From the NCBI GenBank assembly GCA_002419285.1, contig DIFU01000107.1:1-30923 (forward strand): a stretch of 30,923 nt of DNA, in the 5' to 3' direction. Position 1 is the first letter of the stretch, and every line of letters begins with the position of its first letter. A program made the position numbers and the translations under genes. Below, piece by piece: positions 24,111-30,923 of this stretch. The stretch is from Prolixibacteraceae bacterium UBA5740 (GTDB lineage Bacteria; Bacteroidota; Bacteroidia; Bacteroidales; Prolixibacteraceae). Under the pieces are notes generated by a model. The model did not search any database. It was not told the origin of the DNA and saw nothing but the letters and a program-made list of their open reading frames with translations.

Positions 24111-26264
24111 TTATTTCCGATTGAATAATTTGGAAATATTCTTGCCCAATACATCGAGCCGTTCCACGGGTTCGATCATTGACGGATTGTTGATGTCAAT
24201 CAGCGAATAATCACTGATCCCCAATTGCATTGGATAAACCAGCAGGACACTGTTTTTACTTAATTTGTTATTGAGATAATCAGGAATTTTCTCCATGGTT
24301 TTGTGATAAGAAATCTTGTTTTTCCGACTCATCACAATGATCAGGTTATCGTCGGGTTTCACATCGCTAACCATTCGGTGAAAGTCTTCCCAGTCTTCGG
24401 TAATTCTGAATTCGGCATCGATGGGATAGTTTGCATGGATCTTTCGAACAATGTCCAAGGTGCTATCGTTTCCCCAAAATACCATTTTCGTCCCGGTATT
24501 CCTGCCAATGTTCCAGATTCTTGAGAGCCAGAAGGTAAATCCGATCTCTCTTTCCGCATCCGGGGGTATCATTACCATGTGCCGCTTGATGGTGGCGATG
24601 GGCTGCACAGGTTTATACACGAAGGTAGTGATATTGTTGCGGTGGAGAATTCCTTCGGTGAGCCGGCCCAGAAAAGACTCTGAGATTGCCTTCTTCTCAT
24701 GTAGACCCAGAATCATGTCCGATATCTGCTGCTCCTTAATCACTGCCCTGATTCCATTTTCGACACTGATGTCATATCTTTTAATGATGTTCAGGCGAAG
24801 ATCATTGGCTGATGCAATGGTGGCAGCTTTTTCGAGCATCCTGCGGATTTTGTTGTCCTGTTCGATACTGTAATCGGCCGATTCCATATCAATGATGCTG
24901 AGTGCATACAATCCTGACTTGTTCTGCCTGTTTTTCAGGATGGAACTAAGATTGATCAGCTCTTCGAAGGTAAGAGGATTGCTGACGGGGATCAGTATTC
25001 TTTCAGGAGTATCGGCAGATTCATCCTCTTTGTCCATTGTTTCGGCAATCGAAATATTGAGTGCCCCTTTCTGGGCAACAAAAGTGGCAATGGTACATGT
25101 GATGAGAATCATGACGATGGTTCCGTTCAGGATGGCATCGCTAAGCAATCGGATCGGTTCGCCTGTATCTGTCTGGCCGATAATCACTCCATGGCCAACC
25201 AATACGGCAGCAAGAGTAGCTGCTGCCTGGGCGTTGCTTAGCCCGAAAATCAGCCTTCTTTCATCCACCGAATAGCGGAATGATTTCTGCGTCAGCCATG
25301 CTGCGGCGAACTTTGAAAGAGTGGCCACCACTGTCATAACGGTTGCTACCATGATGGTTTCCCAATCGTTGAAAAAGGCCCTGTAATCGACCAGCATACC
25401 TACTCCGATCAGGAAAAAGGGGATAAAGACTGCGTTTCCCACAAACTCAATGCGGTTCATCAGGGGAGAAGTGGATGGAATTAGCCGGTTTAGCGCAAGC
25501 CCTGCAAGGAAGGCCCCGATGATGGCTTCGATACCGGCTGCCTCTGCCAAAACGGCCCCCAGAAACACCATCACCAACACAAAAATATATTGGGAAATGC
25601 TGTCATCGACCCTTTTCAAAAACCACCTGCCAAGTATAGGAAAAAGAAACATGACAACCAGTCCGAAAGCTGTAATGGAGAGCGCAAGACGGATCCAAAA
25701 GGATGAATTTACCTCTCCGGCAGACATGCCAACAATGACTGCCAGAACCAGAAGAGCCAGGGTATCTGTAATCATCGTTCCTCCGACGGTGATATTCACG
25801 GCCCGGTTTCGGGTGACACCAAGTTTTCCCAGGATTGGGTAGGCGATCAGGGTATGGGAGGCAAACATACTGGCCAGCAATATGGCAGCAGGCATTGACA
25901 TTTTCAGGATAAAATAACCGGCTAAAATACCAAGGGTCATGGGTATCAGGAAAGTATACATTCCAAATACCATGCTTTTGCCACTGTTTTTCCTGAATTC
26001 GTTCAGGTCGATTTCCAAACCCGCCAGAAACATGATATAGAGTAATCCTGCAGTTCCTGACAGGATTATGCTGCTGTCGCGCAACAACAGGTTAATCCCG
26101 TTTGGGCCGATAATCGCTCCTGCAATGATCAGTCCGAGTATATGGGGTATCCTGAATTTATTCAGTATCAGGGGGGCTGAAAGGATCACCGTCAGGATCA
26201 CAAAAAACTTTAAAACAGGATTGGTCAGGGGTAACGTAAGATCCAAAACGGCGAGGAGTGTCAT
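24111..26264 (-). CDS. CPA2-type cation:proton antiporter with cytoplasmic USP-like domains
   Basis: A 717-residue membrane protein. Residues 1 to about 400 form 11-13 transmembrane helices of the KefB/NhaA-like CPA2 fold: PHILGLIIAGAIIGPNGINLL, LFLAGLEIDLNEFRKN, a TDTLALLVLAVIVG helix with the ion-binding acidic residue, and GAFLAGLALNRLIP. The cytoplasmic part from about 430 has two alpha/beta modules resembling universal stress protein domains (RILIPVSNPLTFEELINLSSIL; HMVMIPPDAEREIGFTFWLSRIWNIG). Instead of the RCK/TrkA-N domain of KefB/KefC it carries these domains, which may bind nucleotide. It likely exchanges Na+ or K+ for H+. It is divergent from trkA, separated by 284 bp, and belongs to the K+ island. 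Confidence 0.9.
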   Translation of the reverse strand: MTLLAVLDLTLPLTNPVLKFFVILTVILSAPLILNKFRIPHILGLIIAGAIIGPNGINLLLRDSSIILSGTAGLLYIMFLAGLEIDLNEFRKNSGKSMVFGMYTFLIPMTLGILAGYFILKMSMPAAILLASMFASHTLIAYPILGKLGVTRNRAVNITVGGTMITDTLALLVLAVIVGMSAGEVNSSFWIRLALSITAFGLVVMFLFPILGRWFLKRVDDSISQYIFVLVMVFLGAVLAEAAGIEAIIGAFLAGLALNRLIPSTSPLMNRIEFVGNAVFIPFFLIGVGMLVDYRAFFNDWETIMVATVMTVVATLSKFAAAWLTQKSFRYSVDERRLIFGLSNAQAAATLAAVLVGHGVIIGQTDTGEPIRLLSDAILNGTIVMILITCTIATFVAQKGALNISIAETMDKEDESADTPERILIPVSNPLTFEELINLSSILKNRQNKSGLYALSIIDMESADYSIEQDNKIRRMLEKAATIASANDLRLNIIKRYDISVENGIRAVIKEQQISDMILGLHEKKAISESFLGRLTEGILHRNNITTFVYKPVQPIATIKRHMVMIPPDAEREIGFTFWLSRIWNIGRNTGTKMVFWGNDSTLDIVRKIHANYPIDAEFRITEDWEDFHRMVSDVKPDDNLIIVMSRKNKISYHKTMEKIPDYLNNKLSKNSVLLVYPMQLGISDYSLIDINNPSMIEPVERLDVLGKNISKLFNRK

Positions 26265-26523
26265 GACAATTACTTTGTTTGTTGTTTACTGCTTTTTATG
26301 GTGGTCGGATACAGTGGAAATATAGTGATTTTTCATTTTCTTTTCATGGAAAAACAGAGATATTTATTTTATCACCACTCCCAGAATCCTTTTCGGATTT
26401 GGTGAAATTTCAGCATAATATAGTACCTGGTTATCAATTAACTCAGTTCGCTGAATCAGGATATGGAGGTACGGTTTAAGGATATTTAAAACTTAAGTGG
26501 TATCTTGAGCGGCGAATCCTTCT

Positions 26524-26531
26524 TAAATTTG
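26524..26531 (+). promoter_or_regulatory. -7 element (TAAATTTG) upstream of trkA
   Basis: TAAATTTG matches TAnnTTTG and ends 17 bp before the trkA start. A TTG at 26505-26507 is 16 bp upstream, slightly short of the consensus spacing. The rest of the 284-bp gap 26265-26548 shows no gene. Confidence 0.55.
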
Positions 26532-26548
26532 ACGGGAATAAGAATTGT

Positions 26549-27880
26549 ATGAATATAGTAATTGCAGGAGCAGGACAGGTGGGGACCCATCTGGCGAAAA
26601 TGCTGGTCAATGATAACCACAACATCACGGTGATCGACGATGACAGCGAAAGAATTGACAAGATAAGGAATGAACTCGACCTGATGGCTGTATGTGGGTC
26701 GTCACATTCCTTCCGTGACCTGAAGAATGCCATGCAATCGCATGTAGATTTGTTCGTGGCTGTTACCACGGCCGAAGAGCGCAACGTTCTTGCATGTTCA
26801 ATGGCAAGCTACCTGGGGGCACAGAAAACAATAGCCCGCATTAACAATTCTGAATATATGGAATCCGGTTACCGTGAAAAACTTCGAAACATGGGAATCG
26901 ACGAACTGGTGTACCCGGAGGAACTGGCTTCGCAGGATATTGTTTCTTCGCTGAAACTGACCGCAGCCAGGCAAAGGGTCGAATTTGCCGATGGTAACCT
27001 GGTGATGCTGGCTGTTAAAATACGAAGCAACGCCCCCATTGTCAATCTGACTTTTGAACAGATTGCCTATAAAACAAAAGGGATATTTGCGGTAGCCATT
27101 AAGCGTGCAAAGGAAACCATCATCCCGGGAGGCAAGGATTACATCAGGCACGGTGATGTGGTTTATTTCGTGACTAAGCCCGAAGACCAGGCGCAGGTGC
27201 TTTCTCTTGCCGGCAAAGAACATTTTGAGGTAAAGAGTGTCTTGTTTCTGGGTGGAAGCCGTATAGCCCAAAAAACGATCGAGAAGATTGAGGGTCAATA
27301 CAGGATCAAGGTTATTGACAGTGACCGCAAGCGGTGTGAATTTCTGGCCGACAGGTTCAGTGATATATTGGTAATTAACGGCGATGGCCGCGACATTGAA
27401 TTATTGAAGGAGGAAAACCTCGAATCATTCGATGCCTTTGTGGCAACCACCGGCAGTTCAGAAGCGAATATCTTGTCGTGCCACCTTGCCAAATCCCACC
27501 AGGTGAAACGGACCATCGCCCAAGTGGAATATTTTGAATTTTCGACCATTGCCGAAGACATGAACATTGGCACCCTGATCAATAAGAAACAGATTGCGGC
27601 ATCGTTTATCTATAAGTATACCCTCAATGCCAATATCTCCAAAATCCGGTTTATTCCCGGTTCGGATGCAGAGGTAATTGAGTTCAATGTTCGGGAACAT
27701 GCAAGAATCACACAGGGTGCATTGAAAGAACTGAATTTTCCTTCAAATGCAAAGGTGGGAGGAATCATCAGGGGCACTCATTCATTTGTCGCCTCTGGAA
27801 ATACGGTCTTTCTTCCCGGCGACAGGGTAGTGGTATTTACCATGCCCGATTGCATCAAGAAGCTGGAAAAATTCTTCTGA
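26549..27880 (+). CDS. trkA: Trk potassium transporter regulatory subunit TrkA
   Basis: A 443-residue cytoplasmic protein with the tandem RCK_N-RCK_C-RCK_N-RCK_C order of TrkA. The first Rossmann domain opens with MNIVIAGAGQVGTHLAKML (intact GxGxxG) and IDDDSERID, the acidic end of beta-2 that favours NAD(H). The second starts near 232 with VLFLGGSRIAQKTIEKI, where the glycine motif is less canonical, so its nucleotide binding may be weaker. RCK_C domains lie at about 140-220 and 365-443. TrkA gates the TrkH channel in response to NAD(H)/ATP. A trkH gene is on the opposite strand about 2.4 kb away, separated by the two-component genes. The gene is convergent with the response regulator, 105 bp between stops. 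Confidence 0.95.
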   Translation: MNIVIAGAGQVGTHLAKMLVNDNHNITVIDDDSERIDKIRNELDLMAVCGSSHSFRDLKNAMQSHVDLFVAVTTAEERNVLACSMASYLGAQKTIARINNSEYMESGYREKLRNMGIDELVYPEELASQDIVSSLKLTAARQRVEFADGNLVMLAVKIRSNAPIVNLTFEQIAYKTKGIFAVAIKRAKETIIPGGKDYIRHGDVVYFVTKPEDQAQVLSLAGKEHFEVKSVLFLGGSRIAQKTIEKIEGQYRIKVIDSDRKRCEFLADRFSDILVINGDGRDIELLKEENLESFDAFVATTGSSEANILSCHLAKSHQVKRTIAQVEYFEFSTIAEDMNIGTLINKKQIAASFIYKYTLNANISKIRFIPGSDAEVIEFNVREHARITQGALKELNFPSNAKVGGIIRGTHSFVASGNTVFLPGDRVVVFTMPDCIKKLEKFF

Positions 27881-27985
27881 TGGGGGATTCTTAGCCACCA
27901 TCCATCATTTGCCAGGAGAAGGCAATTGGAAGTGCTTACGCCCAATAGGCTTAATGATGACAGGATTGGTTATTGTCGGTTGCAT

Positions 27986-28669
27986 TTATTGTCCAAACCT
28001 GTAGCCAATACCTGATTCAGTTATCAGCAACTGTGGTTTCGAGGGTTCATCTTCTATTTTTTTTCTGAGCTGGGCTATAAAAACGCGCAAATATTGGGTT
28101 TGTTCCTGATAGCCGAAGCCCCATACTTCCTTCAGAATATATTTGTGGGTTAATACCCTTCCCTGGTTTTTGGCCATGAGGCTGAGCAGGGAAAACTCTG
28201 TCGAAGTCAGCTTCAGTAGTTCCTCTTTTTTGTATGCCGTATGATTGGCCAGGTCGATTATAAGGGATCCTGCCTCGATTATCGGGTTATCGTCACGCTG
28301 GTCAGATATACGTAATGCCGCCCTGATTCGCGCCAGTAGTTCGCCGCTTCGGAAGGGTTTGGTGAGGTAGTCATTGGCACCCCCATCCAGGGCCGAAATA
28401 ATGTCTTCCTCGGAATTCCTGACCGAAAGAATGATGACTGGTTTGAAGAACCATTCCCTGAGTTTTTTCAGGATTTCCATTCCGTCGGCATCCGGTAGTC
28501 CAAGATCCAGAATGATGATAGCCGGATGATAGGTGGCAGCATCCACCAAACCCTCTCTGCCATTGGATGATAAAATTACTTTGTAACCGTTCGATGACAG
28601 GGTGATTTCCAGTAATCTTCGGATCTGGAGTTCATCATCGATGACCAATATGGTTTCCTTTTCTGTCAT
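27986..28669 (-). CDS. kdpE: KdpE-like response regulator (OmpR family)
   Basis: A 227-residue response regulator from the ATG at 28669, whose ATGA overlaps the kinase stop by 4 bp; another in-frame ATG at 28681 is less likely. The receiver has the acidic pair VIDDE (Asp11-Asp12), phospho-acceptor Asp55 in IILDLGLPDADG and the conserved lysine in NDYLTKPF (Lys104). The LSVRNSEEDIISALDGGAND stretch is typical of the KdpE subgroup. The C-terminal winged helix (about 128-227: LTSTEFSLLSLMAKNQGRVLTHKYILKEVWG, then YLRVFIAQLRKKIEDEP, then ITESGIGYRF) binds DNA. No kdpFABC is in the window, so the likely targets are the neighbouring trkH/trkA and antiporter genes (inference). Confidence 0.88.
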   Translation of the reverse strand: MTEKETILVIDDELQIRRLLEITLSSNGYKVILSSNGREGLVDAATYHPAIIILDLGLPDADGMEILKKLREWFFKPVIILSVRNSEEDIISALDGGANDYLTKPFRSGELLARIRAALRISDQRDDNPIIEAGSLIIDLANHTAYKKEELLKLTSTEFSLLSLMAKNQGRVLTHKYILKEVWGFGYQEQTQYLRVFIAQLRKKIEDEPSKPQLLITESGIGYRFGQ

Positions 28670-30219
28670 TCTGTTTCCCATGTTAGGTTTGAAATATCTG
28701 CATTTTCCGATGGAATGGCAAGAGTGAAACAGGCTCCGCCATTTCGCCTGTTCCGGACTGAAATTGTTCCGTTATGAGCCTCGACGAAGCCTTTGACAAT
28801 GCTGAGACCAAGCCCGAGCCCTCCCGTGTTTTGTCCCTTTAACCTGTAGAATTTCTGAAAAACATTGGAAAGTTGTTCTTCAGGAAAACCCGGGCCCCTG
28901 TCTTTCAGTTGAAAAGTTACTTCCCCGTTTTCATAATGGGTGGCAAGGACAATTTCAGATGCAGGTGGTGCATACTGAACCGCATTGATCAGCAAATTGT
29001 ACAGGACTTGTTCCATCAGGCCGAAATCAAATCTGACCAGCGGAAGATCGTCATTCAGGTCAATAACAAGGTTGTGATTTTTTAGCTCATCCTTAAGGTC
29101 ACCTGTCACTTTGTTGATGAGGTCATGAATGTCGTACCAGTCAACTCTCACCGACAACCTGCCACTTTCGAGCCTTGCCATGTTCAGCAGGTTTTCGATC
29201 AGCCTGTTGAGCCGGAGCGATGCCGAAAAGATTTCACCATACAATGCCTGTGTTATATTTTCGGAATGTTCGCCGTTGATCAGGGTGTCTGAAGCCCCCA
29301 TGATAGTAGCTACCGGAATTCTGAATTCATGGGAGATGGAGTTAAAAAGGGTTTTGTATAATCGGTCTGATTCGGCCAGGAACCTTGCTTTTTGGGCCAT
29401 TTCGGCTAAAAACTCCCTTTCCAGGGCATTGGAAATCAATACCAAATAGGTTTCCCATAACTTTTTCTGTTCATCCCTGAAGGACTTGTTTAGCTTTAGT
29501 GCAACAACACCTGGTGAGATTCGGGTGCCGGGCAAAGGGAAGAAAGTATAGTTACATTCAGGGAAGGAGTCGGTAAATGAACCAGCCATTCTCCCTTGGT
29601 GGAAAGACCATTCAGCCACCTGATGATCCGGGCGGGACAATTGGATATCTTTTCTTAATCTTCCTGTGGTATTCAATGAATTGCTGCCATCCTGCAAGAT
29701 AAAAATAGATTCGGTATGGAAGTTTTGCTGAATCTCGCTGATTGCGATTCCAAGAATTTCCTCTACGTTGCCAGCACCCGAAAGGTCTTTGGTCAATACG
29801 AACAAATTGTGGGTCCTTTGTTCCTTTTCATGGGCGAGCTTTTCCTGCTTTCTGACCCTGGTGGTCAAAATCCCGTTCAGCGCTGCGATTATAAAGAACA
29901 TGCCGAACATAAGGATATCTTCCGCTTTGTCGATGTGGAAAGTAAGGCTGGGTGGAATGAAGAAAAAGTTCCAGACAAGGGAACTGACGGCTGCAGCCAG
30001 AAAGACAGGACCCACTCCCAGGAAGGTTGCCTGTACTGAAACCACGAAGAAAAGTATGAAGGAAACGATATGGTATCCCTGGTCGTTGATAAATGGCAGG
30101 CAAACCAGTGCTGTGACACCCACCATAAGAAGAGCCAATATATACTGTTTCCATTCTGAATTGAACAGAAATTCAGCTTTTTCACCGAACCAGGTCATAT
30201 TTTTGAGGTTATTCTGCAT
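28666..30219 (-). CDS. KdpD-like sensor histidine kinase lacking the N-terminal KdpD domain
   Basis: A 517-residue membrane kinase. Four transmembrane helices at about 25-120 (QYILALLMVGVTALVCLPFI; HIVSFILFFVVSVQATFLGVGPVFLAAAVSSLVWNFFFIPP; ILMFGMFFIIAALNGILTTRV) match the DUF4118 membrane domain of KdpD. A GAF-like region (about 150-270) follows. HisKA has His297 in SISHEFRIPVATIMGA, and the ATPase has NLLINAVQYAPP, DRGPGFPEE and TGGLGLGLSIVKGF, so all boxes are present. The roughly 370-residue N-terminal KdpD and USP domains of E. coli KdpD, which contribute to K+ and nucleotide sensing, are absent. It lies 36 bp after trkH and overlaps its regulator by 4 bp, so the three form one operon. 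Confidence 0.9.
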   Translation of the reverse strand: MQNNLKNMTWFGEKAEFLFNSEWKQYILALLMVGVTALVCLPFINDQGYHIVSFILFFVVSVQATFLGVGPVFLAAAVSSLVWNFFFIPPSLTFHIDKAEDILMFGMFFIIAALNGILTTRVRKQEKLAHEKEQRTHNLFVLTKDLSGAGNVEEILGIAISEIQQNFHTESIFILQDGSNSLNTTGRLRKDIQLSRPDHQVAEWSFHQGRMAGSFTDSFPECNYTFFPLPGTRISPGVVALKLNKSFRDEQKKLWETYLVLISNALEREFLAEMAQKARFLAESDRLYKTLFNSISHEFRIPVATIMGASDTLINGEHSENITQALYGEIFSASLRLNRLIENLLNMARLESGRLSVRVDWYDIHDLINKVTGDLKDELKNHNLVIDLNDDLPLVRFDFGLMEQVLYNLLINAVQYAPPASEIVLATHYENGEVTFQLKDRGPGFPEEQLSNVFQKFYRLKGQNTGGLGLGLSIVKGFVEAHNGTISVRNRRNGGACFTLAIPSENADISNLTWETE

Positions 30220-30255
30220 GGTTATATAAAGTTGAATGATGGGTGAGAATGAGAA

Positions 30256-30923
30256 TCAGTCTCTCCAGAAATTTCCGGAAAACAGGAGCAATACGGTATA
30301 AATCTCAAGTCGGCCCAATATCATCATGGCGGTCAGTACGTATTTTCCAAAATCAGTCAAATGTGCAAAATTGCTGACGGGTCCTACCGTTCCTATTCCT
30401 GGTCCAATGCCTGCCATACAGGTGGCAACTGAACTTGTGGCGGTAGCAACATCCAAACCTGTCAAAAACATCAGCAGTGAACCGATTAAAAATAAAAGAA
30501 AATAGACCACCATAAAGGTAAGTACCGAATTATTATTTTCCTCCGAAAAGTGATTCCCGTTCAGGGTAAGAGGAATGACGGCATTGGGTGAGGCCGATTG
30601 CCTGAATGTTCGTTTCAGATTCTTGAAAAGTATCAGATGCCGGGCCATTTTAATCCCTCCGGCTGTGGACCCGGTGCTGCCTCCCAAAAACAAGGCCACG
30701 AAAATCAGGGTCCAGCCATATATGGGCCATTGCAGGTAGTCGGCACTCGCAAAACCAGTGCAGGTGACGATGGAAATGACCTGAAAGAATGCTTCCCTGA
30801 AGGATTCTTCCACCGATTTGTCTTTGTTGATTAATAAGATTGAACTAAGGATGATTCCGAGAGTAAAAATTACAAATAAATAAAACCTGAGTTCTTCATT
30901 CTTGCGAATGCTCTTGAACTGCC
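30256..30923 (-). CDS. trkH: Trk/Ktr potassium channel subunit TrkH, C-terminal part (runs off right edge)
   Basis: The frame is open from the window edge to the stop at 30256 (about 222 residues; no start in view). An apparent GTG at 30813 is internal, because QFKSIRKNEELRFYLFVIF upstream is in frame and typical of TrkH. The third pore loop is TCTGFASADYLQWP and the fourth is VATCMAGIGPGIGTVGP, with the filter glycines present. Between them is the basic segment GGIKMARHLILFKNLKRTF. The protein forms the K+-conducting path, gated by TrkA. The KdpD-like kinase gene begins 36 bp downstream, and no terminator hairpin is visible between them. Confidence 0.93.
   Translation of the reverse strand, partial: QFKSIRKNEELRFYLFVIFTLGIILSSILLINKDKSVEESFREAFFQVISIVTCTGFASADYLQWPIYGWTLIFVALFLGGSTGSTAGGIKMARHLILFKNLKRTFRQSASPNAVIPLTLNGNHFSEENNNSVLTFMVVYFLLFLIGSLLMFLTGLDVATATSSVATCMAGIGPGIGTVGPVSNFAHLTDFGKYVLTAMMILGRLEIYTVLLLFSGNFWRD

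Overview
The window looks like chromosomal DNA of a free-living member of the Bacteroidota, probably order Bacteroidales or Marinilabiliales. The reasons are: many short lipoprotein signal peptides, one followed by a surface-export-like Cys-Gln-Lys-Asp-Asp-Asp stretch (NigD-like protein); upstream regions carrying the phylum-specific -7 element TAnnTTTG instead of sigma70 boxes; a FeoA-FeoB fusion with a small Cys-rich partner; a GH92 mannosidase; and weak or absent Shine-Dalgarno sequences. No phage, insertion sequence, CRISPR array or rRNA is visible.

Layout. (1) 1-3170, minus strand: the 5' end of folA, thyA, and a lipoprotein prolyl-oligopeptidase (S9). (2) 3171-3619: a non-coding stretch with an unusual inverted repeat built from 11-bp units, then the terminator of a NigD-like lipoprotein gene (3620-4315, minus). 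(3) 4537-6037, plus: a redox/chaperone cassette of a thioredoxin-like/glutaredoxin fusion, a thioredoxin lipoprotein and a stand-alone GroES-like protein, ended by terminators shared with a convergent OB-fold lipoprotein (6202-6915). (4) 7212-10004, plus: GH92 mannosidase and Blc-type lipocalin. (5) 10220-13283, plus: diaminopimelate decarboxylase, a GT4 glycosyltransferase and a TsaC/Sua5-type protein whose 3' end overlaps the convergent Feo operon (13273-15947, minus). (6) 16087-17167, plus: an unrecognised 263-aa protein overlapping an MTH1187-type thiamine-binding protein. (7) 17235-17307: tRNA-Arg(ACG) with a textbook Bacteroidetes promoter and a strong terminator. (8) 17443-23840: a decaying segment, namely a membrane-protein pseudogene (one 1-nt deletion plus an in-frame TGA) and a giant 12-PAS histidine kinase split by one in-frame TAG. 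(9) 24111-30923: a potassium/proton island of KefB-type antiporter, TrkA, and an operon trkH - KdpD-like kinase - KdpE-like regulator running off the right edge.

The most coherent functional unit is the last. A Kdp-type two-component pair without kdpFABC in view sits in a trkH operon beside trkA and a cation:proton antiporter, suggesting that it senses K+ or osmotic state and controls Trk-type transport. The structures least explained by known genes are the 11-bp-periodic repeats at 3361-3530 and 23960-24033. These share three sequence blocks at identical spacing and look like copies of one dispersed intergenic element. The two inactivated genes next to the tRNA suggest either recent decay or sequencing/assembly error, and this matters before any function is assigned to the giant kinase.
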